DNA from: Rhodococcoides fascians A25f | GTDB taxonomy: Bacteria > Actinomycetota > Actinomycetes > Mycobacteriales > Mycobacteriaceae | NCBI RefSeq assembly: GCF_000760935.2 | Contig: NZ_CP049744.1 | Coordinates: forward strand, 2,097,001-2,161,000 | DNA: 64,000 nt | Direction of reading: 5' to 3' | In this document: piece after piece, positions 45,029-54,388 of the stretch | Position numbering within the stretch: position 1 is the first letter of the stretch | Layout of the letters: every line of letters begins with the position of its first letter | Position numbers and translations under genes: made by a program | Notes under the pieces: generated by a model | What the model was told of the DNA's origin: nothing | The model's database searches: none | The model's input: the letters and a program-made list of their open reading frames with translations, nothing else

Positions 45029-47077
45029 CTACTTTCCCGCCAGCCGGGTGAGCGCCTTGCGCACCACCTCCGGGTCCGAGGTCTCCCAGAACGGAGGCAA
45101 CGAGGCTCGGAGGTAACCGCCGTAGCGGGCGGTGGCGAGACGTGAATCGAGTACGGCGACAACGCCTTTGTCGTCCACGCTGCGGAGCAACCGGCCGACG
45201 CCCTGCGCGAGCAGCAGGGCGGCATGGTTGGCGGCGACAGCGAGAAACCCGTTGCCGCCGCGGGATTCGACGGCCTGCTGACGGGCTACGAGCAGCGGAT
45301 CGTCGGGCCGCGGAAACGGAATCCGATCCAGAATCACCAGACTGAGCGACGGGCCCGGCACATCCACTCCCTGCCACAGCGACAACGTCCCGAACAGGGA
45401 GGTGGCCTCGTCGTCGGCGAACTTCTGCACCAGTGCGCCGGTGGAATCGTCGCCCTGGCACAGGATCGGCGTATCGAGTCGCTCGCGCATTTCCTCCGCG
45501 GCGGCCTTGGCGGCACGCATCGACGAGAAGAGTCCGAGTGTGCGTCCTCCGGCGGCGCTGACCAGAGACTCGATTTCGTCGAGGTAGGACTTGGAGAGGC
45601 CGTCGCGTCCGGGCGGAGACAGATGCTTGGCGATGTACATGATGCCGGCGCGGGCATGATCGAACGGCGACCCGACGTCGAGCGAGTTCCACCGGATCGA
45701 CCCGGTATCGGACGGCGGTTCCACTCCCGAGGCCATCGCGGTATCGCTGCGGGACGGCGTCTCCGCAGGCAGGCCCCAGTTGACGGCCAACCCGTCGAAC
45801 GACCCGCCGACGGTCAAGGTTGCCGACGTCAGTACCACGGTGGACTCGGCGAACAGGCGCGCTCGGAGCAGTCCGCCGACCGAGAGCGGGGCGATACGGA
45901 CCGTGCGTTTGACGTTGCCGCGGAAATCGTCGACCGCGTGCCAGACGACGTCCCTGCGTTTGGCCGGATCGGGTTCGTCGAAGGCCGTGAGAACTCGAAC
46001 GGCGCTGTCGTGCACCTCGTCGACCGCGACGAGTGCGGCGCTGCGAGCCGCGGCAGCCTCGGGATCGCTGGCCGCCATGCCCTGCTTGTTGGGGCCGATC
46101 GCGGTGCGCACTGCCCAGGCGGCGTCGCGGATGGATGCGAGGGCCGGCCCGACGCCGTCGGGCAGAGATTGCCAGCGACCCGGGGGCAGCTCGTCGAGAA
46201 TCGCGGCCCAGTTCTCGGCTGCACCTTCGAGCTGGTCCACCGTCTCTTCTTCGATCAACTTCGCGCTCCGGCGAGCGGCAGCGGTGACGGTTGCTGCCGA
46301 CAGCTCCTCTGTTGCAACGCCCGTCACTCGATCGACCAGTTCGTGAGCCTCGTCGACGACCACGACGTCGTGCTCGGGCAGGATCTGGATGCCGGTGATC
46401 GCATCGATCGCGAGCAGCGCGTGATTGGTCACCACGACGTCGACCTGGGCAGCCTCGGTGCGGGCGCGCTCGGCGAAGCAATCCTCGCCGACGGGGCAGC
46501 GGGACTTGCCGAGGCATTCGCGCGCGGTGACGCTGACCTGGCGCCAAGCCTGATCGCTGACTCCGGGCACGACGTCGTCGCGGTCGCCGGTCTCGGTCTC
46601 GGACGACCACTTGGTCAGCCGCACCACCTCTCGGCCCATCCGCGAGACCGCGAACGGGTCGAACAGTTCTGCATCCGGTGCCTCCTGCGCGGCACCGGTG
46701 TGGATCTTGTTCATGCACAAATAGTTGTTGCGTCCCTTGAGGATCGCGAACTTCGGTCGTCGGCCCAGAGCCTCGGTCAGTGCGTCGGACAGGCGCGGCA
46801 GGTCGCGATCGACCAACTGCCGCTGCAGCGCGATGGTGGCCGTGGAAACGATGACGGTCTTTCCGGATTCGACCGCGTGCCTGATGCTCGGGACCAGATA
46901 GGCGAGGGACTTTCCGGTACCGGTGCCTGCCTGCACCGCGAGATGCTCACCGGTATCGATCGAGTGCGCCACCGCCGAGGCCATCGTCAGCTGATTGCTG
47001 CGTTCCTTGCCGCCCAGTGAGTGCACCGCGACCTGCAATAGAGCGGGAACGGTTGGCAACTCGGTCTTCGACGGCAC
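45029..47077 (-). CDS. dinG: DinG-type ATP-dependent DNA helicase with Fe-S cluster
   Basis: A 682-residue superfamily 2 helicase of the XPD/DinG group. The Walker A motif is AGTGTGKSLAYLVPS and the DEAH box is VVVVDEAHELVDR. Four cysteines (one in NNYLCMN and three in ECLGKSRCPVGEDC) form the 4Fe-4S site, so unlike some Gram-positive DinG proteins the cluster is kept. It unwinds 5'-3' and acts in repair or R-loop removal. It corresponds to Rv1329c. The GTG at 47077 has TAGTCT six bases upstream. Confidence 0.93.
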   Translation of the reverse strand: MPSKTELPTVPALLQVAVHSLGGKERSNQLTMASAVAHSIDTGEHLAVQAGTGTGKSLAYLVPSIRHAVESGKTVIVSTATIALQRQLVDRDLPRLSDALTEALGRRPKFAILKGRNNYLCMNKIHTGAAQEAPDAELFDPFAVSRMGREVVRLTKWSSETETGDRDDVVPGVSDQAWRQVSVTARECLGKSRCPVGEDCFAERARTEAAQVDVVVTNHALLAIDAITGIQILPEHDVVVVDEAHELVDRVTGVATEELSAATVTAAARRSAKLIEEETVDQLEGAAENWAAILDELPPGRWQSLPDGVGPALASIRDAAWAVRTAIGPNKQGMAASDPEAAAARSAALVAVDEVHDSAVRVLTAFDEPDPAKRRDVVWHAVDDFRGNVKRTVRIAPLSVGGLLRARLFAESTVVLTSATLTVGGSFDGLAVNWGLPAETPSRSDTAMASGVEPPSDTGSIRWNSLDVGSPFDHARAGIMYIAKHLSPPGRDGLSKSYLDEIESLVSAAGGRTLGLFSSMRAAKAAAEEMRERLDTPILCQGDDSTGALVQKFADDEATSLFGTLSLWQGVDVPGPSLSLVILDRIPFPRPDDPLLVARQQAVESRGGNGFLAVAANHAALLLAQGVGRLLRSVDDKGVVAVLDSRLATARYGGYLRASLPPFWETSDPEVVRKALTRLAGK

Positions 47078-47083
47078 CGAAGA

Positions 47084-47089
47084 AGACTA
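47084..47089 (-). promoter_or_regulatory. -10 element, leaderless promoter of dinG
   Basis: Minus-strand TAGTCT ends six bases before the GTG at 47077. Confidence 0.5.
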
Positions 47090-47127
47090 CTGCCGATTGC
47101 CCACCGGGTTCGGCATCGACACCGCCC

Positions 47128-48468
47128 CTAACCTTCGACGAAGCGGGTGGGTATCGCCGGTTCGCCCTGGGACAGTTTCAGGCCCTCCCACGGGAGGCTG
47201 ACCAGGCGCCCGGCCAGTAGTTCACGGCCGTCGGCCAGCGTCGGCAGGCCGGGGACGCGCTCGCCGCCGCGGACCAACGGCGTGGTCAACGTCTCCACCG
47301 TCAGATCGTCGCCGATGGTCGGGGGAGAGTCGAAGGGGTGCACGATCTCCTCGACGGCGGTGCCGGTGCTGCGCGCCGTTCGTACCGCCGCCTTGGTGCC
47401 ACCACGCGATTCCTTGTGACTGCTGCGCTTGGCGACAGGGATGCCGTCGACGGTGACTAGCTTGTAGACCATGCCGGCAGTCGGGGCACCGGAACCGGTG
47501 ACCAGAGACGTGCCGACGCCGTAGGAGTCCACTGGTTCGGCCCGCAGTGCGGCGATGGCGTACTCGTCGAGGTCACCCGAGACGACGATCCTGGTCTTCG
47601 GCGCTCCCAGGGCGTCCAGTTGGTCGCGCACCTGCCGGGCGAGCACACCGAGGTCGCCGGAGTCGATGCGCACACCGCCGAGTTCGGGCCCGGCCACCTC
47701 GATGGCGTTGGCAACGCCCTGAGTGATGTCGTAGGTGTCGACGAGCAGGGTGGTGCTCACGCCCAGTGCGCGAACCTGAGCCGCGAACGCGGATCGTTCG
47801 TCCGGGCCGTCGACGGTGGTGTGCAGCAGGGTGAATGCGTGAGCCGATGTGCCGGCTCCGGGGACGCCGTGCCGGCGGACGGCTTCGAGATTGGACGTCG
47901 CGGTGAACCCGGCGAGGTACGCCGCGCGCGATGCGGCGACGGCCGCTTCCTCGTGGGTTCGACGCGATCCCATCTCGATGATCGGCCTGGACTTCGCTGA
48001 CGCCACCATCCGTGCAGCCGCGGAGGCGATCGCACTGTCGTGATTGAGGATCGAGAGCACGAGCGTTTCGAGGACGACGCACTCGGCGAAGGTGCCGCGG
48101 ACGGTCAGAACGGGGGAGCCGGGGAAGTACAGCTCGCCCTCGCGGTAGCCGTCGATATCGCCGGTGAATCGGTAGTTGCGCAGCCACTCGACTGTGTCGG
48201 CGTCGAGAAATTCGGCCACGATGCGTAGCTCGTCCGGGCCGAAACGAAAGCGCGCGATGGCGTCGAGGATGCGGCCGGTTCCCGCGAGAACTCCGTACCG
48301 GCGGCCCGCAGGCAGCCGTCGCGCAAAGACCTCGAAGCTGCAGACACGATCTGCGTTACCGCTGGCCAGAGCGGCCGACAGCATCGTGTACTCGTACTGA
48401 TCGGTCAGCAGCGCGGTACTGACGTCGTCGGTGAAAATCGCGTGATCTGTGGTCGCGTCGTTGCTCAC
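47128..48468 (-). CDS. pncB: Nicotinate phosphoribosyltransferase
   Basis: An enzyme of about 446 residues that makes nicotinate mononucleotide from nicotinate and PRPP in the Preiss-Handler route to NAD. Motifs are LLTDQYEYTMLSAAL at the start, EMGSRRTHEEAAVAAS with the phosphorylated His, and GGVRIDSGDLGVLARQ. The frame could begin at GTG 48477, but GTG 48468 (VSNDATTDHAIF) is preferred because TAGTGT ends seven bases before it. It corresponds to pncB1 of mycobacteria and is divergent from clpS. Confidence 0.94.
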   Translation of the reverse strand: MSNDATTDHAIFTDDVSTALLTDQYEYTMLSAALASGNADRVCSFEVFARRLPAGRRYGVLAGTGRILDAIARFRFGPDELRIVAEFLDADTVEWLRNYRFTGDIDGYREGELYFPGSPVLTVRGTFAECVVLETLVLSILNHDSAIASAAARMVASAKSRPIIEMGSRRTHEEAAVAASRAAYLAGFTATSNLEAVRRHGVPGAGTSAHAFTLLHTTVDGPDERSAFAAQVRALGVSTTLLVDTYDITQGVANAIEVAGPELGGVRIDSGDLGVLARQVRDQLDALGAPKTRIVVSGDLDEYAIAALRAEPVDSYGVGTSLVTGSGAPTAGMVYKLVTVDGIPVAKRSSHKESRGGTKAAVRTARSTGTAVEEIVHPFDSPPTIGDDLTVETLTTPLVRGGERVPGLPTLADGRELLAGRLVSLPWEGLKLSQGEPAIPTRFVEG

Positions 48469-48475
48469 CTCGCCC

Positions 48476-48481
48476 ACACTA
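48476..48481 (-). promoter_or_regulatory. -10 element, leaderless promoter of pncB
   Basis: Minus-strand TAGTGT ends seven bases before the GTG at 48468. Confidence 0.45.
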
Positions 48482-48522
48482 CGAGCGCAGGGGCGAGCGT
48501 GTGACGCTGGCCCGACACGCCG

Positions 48523-48528
48523 TACCCT
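48523..48528 (+). promoter_or_regulatory. -10 element, leaderless promoter of clpS
   Basis: TACCCT ends six bases before the ATG at 48535. Confidence 0.55.
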
Positions 48529-48534
48529 GTGGAC

Positions 48535-48894
48535 ATGCCTTGGTTGACGGTGGATGGAACGCTTCTGCCCGTGGACGGCGTCTCGGCAGGTGATGTTGTC
48601 GCAGCGTCACCGCAGGCGGTTCCGGCCCAGACCGAGGCCGTTGCTGCCGACGAGTCACACGACACTCCATGGGTCACGATCGTGTGGGACGACCCGGTCA
48701 ACCTGATGCACTACGTGACCTACGTGTTCCAGAAGCTCTTCGGCTACAGCAAGGCCAAGGCCACCGAGCTGATGATGCAGGTGCACTCCGAGGGCAAAGC
48801 CGTTGTGTCGAGCGGCGAGCGCGACGCGATGGAGAACGATGTTCGACGCCTGCATGCGGCTGGTCTGTGGGCCACGATGCAGCAGGACAAGTAG
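48535..48894 (+). CDS. clpS: ATP-dependent Clp protease adaptor ClpS
   Basis: A 119-residue N-degron adaptor for ClpC/ClpA. The core domain (about residues 45-115) contains [20 protein letters not shown] and the conserved EGKAVV, with the Asp and His residues of the degron pocket. About 40 Ala/Val-rich residues precede it, longer than in E. coli. The frame can open at GTG 48529, but a -10 box makes the ATG at 48535 the likely first codon. It heads a row of small genes in the mycobacterial order. Confidence 0.93.
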   Translation: MPWLTVDGTLLPVDGVSAGDVVAASPQAVPAQTEAVAADESHDTPWVTIVWDDPVNLMHYVTYVFQKLFGYSKAKATELMMQVHSEGKAVVSSGERDAMENDVRRLHAAGLWATMQQDK

Positions 48895-48934
48895 TAGCTC
48901 ACCACCTCTACGTCAGAGAAGGACATCAGCAACA

Positions 48935-49504
48935 GTGCGCACGTGGACGAGACGGAATTCGCTGTCCGGGGTCAAGATCAAATCCGAGATCGACGCGCGT
49001 GAGGCGGCAGTGCTTCGGTCTCTCGTCGGCTCGGTACTGGGACTGCTGCGCGACCGATCCGCCGCTGCCCCCACCGACGAGCTGGCCGCGCTGACCGGTC
49101 TGCGTACCGGCCACAACACTCCGCCCGACGATGCCGCGCTGGCACGGCTGCTTCCCGACTTCCACCGCGCCGATCCCAGCCGCGACGAGGAGGATCCGAC
49201 CGACCTCAACGGCGCTCTGCGTGGCCTCCACGAGCCCGAGATCATCGACGAGAAGTTGGCGGCCGGATCGATCATCCTGGCCACGCTTCCCGAATCCGGT
49301 GGCAAGATCGTGCTGACCCAGGAGCAAGCGGATGCGTGGTTGACCGGCCTCAACGACGTGAGGCTGGCGCTCGGCACGACGCTGGGGATCAGTGCGGACA
49401 CACCGGACGTCCTCGACGAGGGTGATCCTCGCGCTCCGCATCTCGATGTGTACCACTGGCTGACCTGGATGCAGGATTCACTCGTACAGGTCCTCATTCC
49501 CTAG
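48935..49504 (+). CDS. DUF2017 family protein (Rv1332-type)
   Basis: A 189-residue soluble, mostly helical protein with the DUF2017 pattern (EAAVLRSLVGSVLGLLRD, and near the end LDVYHWLTWMQDSLVQVL). It follows clpS by 40 bases and precedes the P1 peptidase by nine; the three are probably one operon. A link to Clp proteolysis is suggested only by the conserved position. The GTG at 48935 was chosen because the conserved sequence begins soon after it. Confidence 0.82.
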   Translation: MRTWTRRNSLSGVKIKSEIDAREAAVLRSLVGSVLGLLRDRSAAAPTDELAALTGLRTGHNTPPDDAALARLLPDFHRADPSRDEEDPTDLNGALRGLHEPEIIDEKLAAGSIILATLPESGGKIVLTQEQADAWLTGLNDVRLALGTTLGISADTPDVLDEGDPRAPHLDVYHWLTWMQDSLVQVLIP

Positions 49505-49513
49505 GACGCGCGC

Positions 49514-50599
49514 GTGACCGCAGCCTTCTCCAACCCCGGACCGCGGGACTCTCTGACCGACGTGGCAGGTCTTCTGGTCGGTCACCATCACGAACTCGAC
49601 GACGACGTCACGATGGGATCCGGCTCGGCTACCGGTGCCACCGTGGTGCGTGCACTCGGTGGAGCGACGGCCGCAGTCGACGTCCGCGGCGGCGGGCCGG
49701 GAACGCGCGAGACCGACCTGCTCGATCCGAGCCATTCCGTTCAGCACGTCAACGCGATCCTGCTGACCGCGGGCAGTGCGTACGGGCTCGCGGCCGCAGA
49801 CGGCGTCATGCGATGGCTGGAAGAGCACGGTCAGGGCATTCCGATGGGCAGTCCCGATCACGTCGTTCCGATCGTGCCGGCTGCGGTGATCTTCGATCTT
49901 CCGGTCGGTGAGTGGACGGTGCGTCCGACCTCGGAGTTCGGCTATCTCGCGGCGGCAGCAGCGGCGGCCGAATTCGCGACGGGATCGGTCGGAGCAGGAG
50001 TCGGTGCTCGTGCTGGAGTGCTCAAGGGCGGCGTGGGCACAGCGAGCACGGTGATCGAAGGCGGTCCGGCCGACGGGGTGACGGTCGCGGCGCTGATGGT
50101 CGCCAATCCTGTAGGCGCGGGATTCGACCCCCGCACCGGATTGTTGTGGGGCACCGGCACACTCGGGCCCGCAGCGTTCGGCATGCGCAAGCCCGACGTC
50201 AACGAGGTGTGGACCGCCTCGGCGCTCGAACCCAAGGGCACTGCCCTGAACACCACGATCGGTGTGGTCGCCACCGACGCGACACTGTCGTCGGCGTCGT
50301 GCAAGAGGATTGCCGTCGCGGGTCACGACGGTCTTGCTCGGGCCATCCGGCCTGCGCACTCGCCCCTCGACGGCGACACGATCTTTGCCGTGTCCACGGG
50401 CACCAGAGCCGTCACTGCCGAGTCCTCGGTCCCCGCCGCGTTCTCGGCGGAGCTTCCGGTGCTGGCCGCGGTCACCGAAGCCGCGGCGATCGTCGTCGAG
50501 CGGGCCATCGTGCGTGCTCTGCTCGACGCCACCTCGGTGGCCGGCATCCCTACCTACCGCCAGATCTTCCCGTCGGCGTTCGCCGCGTCGCGCACCTGA
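49514..50599 (+). CDS. P1/S58 family peptidase (DmpA/NylC-like, self-cleaving)
   Basis: A 361-residue Ntn-type hydrolase of the DmpA/NylC family, matching Rv1333. Conserved parts are SLTDVAGLLVGHHHELDDD, VDVRGGGPGTRETDLLDP and LTAGSAYGLAAADGVMRWLE. By analogy with NylC the chain should cut itself between N246 and T247 in LNTTIGVVATDA, freeing Thr as the nucleophile. Known members are aminopeptidases or amidases; the substrate here is unknown. The GTG start lies nine bases after the DUF2017 gene. Confidence 0.9.
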   Translation: MTAAFSNPGPRDSLTDVAGLLVGHHHELDDDVTMGSGSATGATVVRALGGATAAVDVRGGGPGTRETDLLDPSHSVQHVNAILLTAGSAYGLAAADGVMRWLEEHGQGIPMGSPDHVVPIVPAAVIFDLPVGEWTVRPTSEFGYLAAAAAAAEFATGSVGAGVGARAGVLKGGVGTASTVIEGGPADGVTVAALMVANPVGAGFDPRTGLLWGTGTLGPAAFGMRKPDVNEVWTASALEPKGTALNTTIGVVATDATLSSASCKRIAVAGHDGLARAIRPAHSPLDGDTIFAVSTGTRAVTAESSVPAAFSAELPVLAAVTEAAAIVVERAIVRALLDATSVAGIPTYRQIFPSAFAASRT

Positions 50600-50658
50600 G
50601 GGCAGGTCTCGACCCGTCCCTGACCGGTACCGTGGAGGAACCGAGGTTGGAGGCGATC

Positions 50659-51288
50659 ATGAGTGATATCGGCAAGCTTCCCGGCAAGCGTGAGCGGCCG
50701 GTCTGGATGCAGGCCGCCGTCTACGTCGGGGCATTCACCGCTCTGCTGTGGATCATCGAGATCATCGATGTGGCCAGCGGGTCGAGGCTCGAACGCAGTG
50801 GGATCCAGGCCCGCTCGGTAGAGGGGTTGTGGGGCATTCTGTTCGCGCCCGTGCTGCACGACGACTGGCAGCATCTGATCGCGAACACCGTGCCGATCGT
50901 CGTGCTCGGGTTTCTGGTGTTGCTGTCCGGTATGGCGCGCGGTCTGGCTGCCACCGGGATCATCTGGGTGGTCGGCGGCTTCGGTACCTGGCTCACCGCT
51001 GGCTCGTACACGAACACGATCGGCGCGTCGATTCTGATCTTCGGGTTCATCGCGTACCTGTTGGTGCGCGGCTTCTTCACGCGCAAGCTCGGGCAACTCG
51101 CGATCGGTGTGGTGGTGTTCGTGCTGTACGGCAGCGCCCTGTGGGGCGTGCTCCCGAGTGATCCGAACATCTCGTGGCAGGGACATCTGTTCGGTGCGGT
51201 GGGCGGAGTCATCGCCGCTCGACTGTTGTCGGCCGATGCGCGCGCCGAGAGGTCGCGCGCGAAATCGCTCGATCGGCTCACTCCGTAG
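50659..51288 (+). CDS. Rhomboid family intramembrane serine protease
   Basis: A 209-residue membrane protein with about six helices. The catalytic serine is in NTIGASILIFG (GxS motif) and the His in QGHLFGAVGGVIAARL; the loop-1 WQHLIANTVPI sequence is also present. The ATG follows a GGAGG ribosome-binding site. It corresponds to Rv1337. In M. tuberculosis mec, cysO and cysM come before and murI after the homologue; none of these is here. Confidence 0.92.
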   Translation: MSDIGKLPGKRERPVWMQAAVYVGAFTALLWIIEIIDVASGSRLERSGIQARSVEGLWGILFAPVLHDDWQHLIANTVPIVVLGFLVLLSGMARGLAATGIIWVVGGFGTWLTAGSYTNTIGASILIFGFIAYLLVRGFFTRKLGQLAIGVVVFVLYGSALWGVLPSDPNISWQGHLFGAVGGVIAARLLSADARAERSRAKSLDRLTP

Positions 51289-51400
51289 GTGCGAGGTAAC
51301 TGCTGACACACCTGTCGTCGCTGGTGAATTTCGCCGACTCGCGCTGTGAATACTGCCCGAACGTTTCTGGTGATGCTCTCGGCGTGGCAGCATGGCTTTC

Positions 51401-52159
51401 ATGCGAATTACCGTCCTGGGATGTTCGGGCAGCGTGTCCGGACCCGATTCACCCGCGTCGGGCTACTTGCTGGAAGAAGAGGAGACCGCTCCGGTCGTTC
51501 TCGACTTCGGTCCCGGCGTGCTCGGGGCGTTGCAGCGTTACGCCGACCCGGGGGATGTGAGTGTTCTGCTCTCACATCTGCACGCCGATCACTGCCTCGA
51601 TGTTCCTGGTCTGCTGGTGTGGCGTCGCTACCATCCGAACCCGCCGGAAGGTCGAGCGATCGTCTACGGGCCTAAGGACACGGCGTTTCGACTCGGAGTC
51701 GCCTCGGCCGAGTGCGGCGGGCAGATCGACGACATGTCCGACACGATCGACCTGCGACGCTGGGTGGACGGCCGCACCGTGGAGTTCGGCAAGCTGTCGA
51801 TTCTGACGCGGCAGGTGTTCCATCCGCCGGAGTCGTACGGCATGCGGATCACCACCGGGGAGGGCCGCACCTTCACGTACAGCGGCGACACGGGAATGTG
51901 TCAGGCGGTGCGGGATCTGGCGCACGGAGCCGATGTGTTCCTGTGCGAGGCTTCGTGGACCGACAGTCCCGAGCGACCCGAGGGCGTGCATCTGTCCGGA
52001 ACCGAGGCCGGCCGAATCGCTCGCGAGGCCGGGGTCGGAGAATTGCTGCTCACTCACATTCCGCCGTGGACGTCTCGCGAGGACGTCATAGCCGAGGCCA
52101 AAGCGGAGTTCAGTGGACCGGTGCATGCCGTTCTTCCGGGGGACGTATTCACCGTCTGA
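51401..52159 (+). CDS. MBL-fold phosphodiesterase (Rv1339-type)
   Basis: A 252-residue metallo-beta-lactamase-fold protein with SHLHADHCLDVPGLL (HxHxDH), FTYSGDTGMCQAV and LLLTHIPPWTS, the set of metal ligands of the RNase Z-like/phosphodiesterase group. Its mycobacterial counterpart Rv1339 has been reported as an atypical class II cAMP phosphodiesterase. The window also encodes a cAMP-forming cyclase, so both sides of cAMP turnover are present. ATG 51401 starts the conserved MRITVLGCSGS; ATG 51392 is possible. rph follows 21 bases on. Confidence 0.92.
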   Translation: MRITVLGCSGSVSGPDSPASGYLLEEEETAPVVLDFGPGVLGALQRYADPGDVSVLLSHLHADHCLDVPGLLVWRRYHPNPPEGRAIVYGPKDTAFRLGVASAECGGQIDDMSDTIDLRRWVDGRTVEFGKLSILTRQVFHPPESYGMRITTGEGRTFTYSGDTGMCQAVRDLAHGADVFLCEASWTDSPERPEGVHLSGTEAGRIAREAGVGELLLTHIPPWTSREDVIAEAKAEFSGPVHAVLPGDVFTV

Positions 52160-52167
52160 GGACGCGC

Positions 52168-52173
52168 TAGGCT
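52168..52173 (+). promoter_or_regulatory. -10 element, leaderless promoter of rph
   Basis: TAGGCT ends seven bases before the GTG at 52181. Confidence 0.5.
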
Positions 52174-52180
52174 TCGAGTC

Positions 52181-52966
52181 GTGTCCAGACGAGAAGACGG
52201 CAGGGCGGACGACGAGCTCCGCAACATCAAGATCACCCGTGGATTCACCAGCCATCCGGCAGGGTCGGTGCTGGTCGAGTTCGGCAATACGAGGGTGATG
52301 TGCACGGCCAGCGTCGAGGAGGGCGTGCCGCGTTGGCGAAAGGGATCCGGCCTCGGTTGGCTCACCGCCGAATACGCGATGCTGCCGGCGGCGACGCATA
52401 CCCGCAACGGCCGCGAGTCCGTCAAGGGCAAGGTCGGCGGCCGTACCCAGGAGATCTCTCGCTTGGTCGGACGTTCACTGCGTGCCTGCATCGATCTGGC
52501 CGCCATCGGTGAGAACACCATCGCACTCGACTGCGACGTACTCCAGGCGGACGGCGGCACCCGAACTGCTGCCGTCACCGGAGCGTTCGTCGCGCTCAAC
52601 GACGCCGTCACCTACCTACGGGCAGCGGGGCGCCTGGCCGATCCGCAGCCGATTTCGTGCATGATCGCCGCGGTCAGCGTCGGCGTCGTCGACGGACGGG
52701 TACGTCTCGACCTGCCGTACGAAGAGGATTCGCGCGCCGAGGTCGACATGAACGTGGTCGCCACCGACACCGGCACCCTGGTGGAAATCCAAGGCACCGG
52801 AGAAGGCGCGACCTTCCCGCGCACCACACTCGACAAGTTGCTCGACTCCGCGTTCGTCGGCATCGAGAAGTTGTTCGAGGTTCAGAAGGAAGCTCTGGCG
52901 CTGCCGTACCCGGGGGATCTGCCCGAGCCGGCCGCCGCGGGATCGAAGAAGAAATTCGGTGCCTGA
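52181..52966 (+). CDS. rph: Ribonuclease PH
   Basis: A 261-residue phosphorolytic 3'-5' exoribonuclease that trims tRNA precursors. Family motifs are [37 protein letters not shown] and [20 protein letters not shown]. The GTG start has TAGGCT seven bases upstream. Its 3' end overlaps the rdgB start by eight bases. Confidence 0.96.
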   Translation: MSRREDGRADDELRNIKITRGFTSHPAGSVLVEFGNTRVMCTASVEEGVPRWRKGSGLGWLTAEYAMLPAATHTRNGRESVKGKVGGRTQEISRLVGRSLRACIDLAAIGENTIALDCDVLQADGGTRTAAVTGAFVALNDAVTYLRAAGRLADPQPISCMIAAVSVGVVDGRVRLDLPYEEDSRAEVDMNVVATDTGTLVEIQGTGEGATFPRTTLDKLLDSAFVGIEKLFEVQKEALALPYPGDLPEPAAAGSKKKFGA

Positions 52967-53573
52967 TACCAAGCTCCTGGTCGCGAGTCGCAACGCGAAG
53001 AAGTTGCGTGAACTGCGGCGAGTTCTCGACGCTGCCGGCCTCGTCGGCATCGAGTTGATCGGTCTCGACGAGGTGCCTCCCTTCCCTGAGGCACCCGAGA
53101 CCGGAGCGACCTTCGAGGACAACGCGCTGGCCAAGGCTCGCGACGGAGCCGCGGCCACCGGATTGCCTTGTGTTGCAGACGATTCCGGAATCGAGATCGA
53201 TGCACTCAACGCGATGCCCGGGGTGCTGTCGGCTCGCTGGTCGGGTACACACGGGCAGGACGAGGCCAACACCACGCTGGTGCTGGCTCAGTTGACGGAC
53301 ACGCCCGACGAGCGCCGCGGGGCGGCATTCGTGTCGGCATGTGCGCTGGTGCTGCCAGGCGGCAACGAGACCGTGGTCCGCGGGGAATGGCGGGGGGTCG
53401 TTGGGCGAGAGCCCATGGGGGAGAACGGTTTCGGGTACGACCCGATCTTCGTTCCCGAGGGCGACGGCCGCAGTGCAGCGCAGCTGAGCCCGGACGAGAA
53501 GGACGCGGCCTCGCATCGTGGCCGCGCGCTCCGCAAACTTGTTCCCGCGCTCGAAGAACTGACGGGGCGGTAG
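52959..53573 (+). CDS. rdgB: Non-canonical purine NTP pyrophosphatase (RdgB/HAM1)
   Basis: A 204-residue house-cleaning enzyme that hydrolyses (d)ITP and XTP. It has the N-terminal [17 protein letters not shown], the metal site [20 protein letters not shown] and the substrate region [13 protein letters not shown]. It starts at a GTG inside the end of rph (overlap GTGCCTGA), so the two are translationally coupled, as in mycobacteria. Confidence 0.96.
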   Translation: MPDTKLLVASRNAKKLRELRRVLDAAGLVGIELIGLDEVPPFPEAPETGATFEDNALAKARDGAAATGLPCVADDSGIEIDALNAMPGVLSARWSGTHGQDEANTTLVLAQLTDTPDERRGAAFVSACALVLPGGNETVVRGEWRGVVGREPMGENGFGYDPIFVPEGDGRSAAQLSPDEKDAASHRGRALRKLVPALEELTGR

Positions 53574-53576
53574 CTC

Positions 53577-54386
53577 GTGCGGGCGCGCGCAGTGCTGGGG
53601 CGCACGTCGGTTGCGCTCGCCGGCGTCGCGGTGGTTCTGACTGGCATCCCGGCCTCGGCCACACCTGCGGCGGGCTCGTTCGCCGAGGCTTTCGCATATT
53701 CGATCGCGCACCCGGGAGTGACGCCTGCAGGCTCGAACGACTACTCGTGCGTCCCCAGTGCGCAGCACCCGGAACCGGTGGTGCTGGTGCACGGTTTCCT
53801 GGAGAACTCGTACGACAACTGGGCGTCCTTGTCGCCGAAGTTGGCCGATGCCGGGTACTGCGTGTTCGCGATCGACTACGGCAGCACCGGGCCGGTGCCC
53901 GCGCTCGGAGCACTCGAGTCCATCCCCGAGAGCGCTGCGGAATTGTCGACCTTCGTCGACTCCGTTTTCGCGGCAACAGGAGCCGAGAAGGTGTCGATCG
54001 TCGGCCACTCGAAGGGTGGCACGGTGCCCCGCTACTACGCGCGCTTCCTCGGCGGGGATCGCACGGTGGCACGGATTGTCGCGTTGTCGCCGCCGAACTA
54101 TCCGACTGCGGGCCCGCCCGTGCAGGACGACGTGCTGCAGAGACTGAACGAGGGGAGCGACACCGTCACGGGGATCGAGTACACGACGATCGTCACCCGC
54201 TACGACCAGATCGTCGTTCCGTACACCGCGTCACTGCTGACCGGTGCAGGAAACACGAACGTGGTGTTGCAGGACGTATGCACGGCGAACGTCGTCGAGC
54301 ACACAGGAATTTCCTACGATCCGCTCGCCCAGCGGCTGGTGCAGAACGCACTGGATCCGGAGAACGCGCAGCCGATCAGCTGCTGA
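53577..54386 (+). CDS. Secreted alpha/beta-hydrolase lipase/esterase
   Basis: A 269-residue lipase class 2-type protein. A signal peptide of about 28 residues (ALAGVAVVLTGIPASA) is followed by the alpha/beta-hydrolase fold: EPVVLVHGFLENSYDNW, the nucleophile serine in VSIVGHSKGGTVPRYYARF, Asp in TRYDQIVVPYT and His in VVEHTGISYDPLAQ. Four cysteines in the mature part could form disulfides outside the cell. The GTG starts three bases after the rdgB stop. M. tuberculosis has no lipase at this place as I recall, so it may be an insertion. Confidence 0.88.
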   Translation: MRARAVLGRTSVALAGVAVVLTGIPASATPAAGSFAEAFAYSIAHPGVTPAGSNDYSCVPSAQHPEPVVLVHGFLENSYDNWASLSPKLADAGYCVFAIDYGSTGPVPALGALESIPESAAELSTFVDSVFAATGAEKVSIVGHSKGGTVPRYYARFLGGDRTVARIVALSPPNYPTAGPPVQDDVLQRLNEGSDTVTGIEYTTIVTRYDQIVVPYTASLLTGAGNTNVVLQDVCTANVVEHTGISYDPLAQRLVQNALDPENAQPISC

Positions 54387-54388
54387 CG

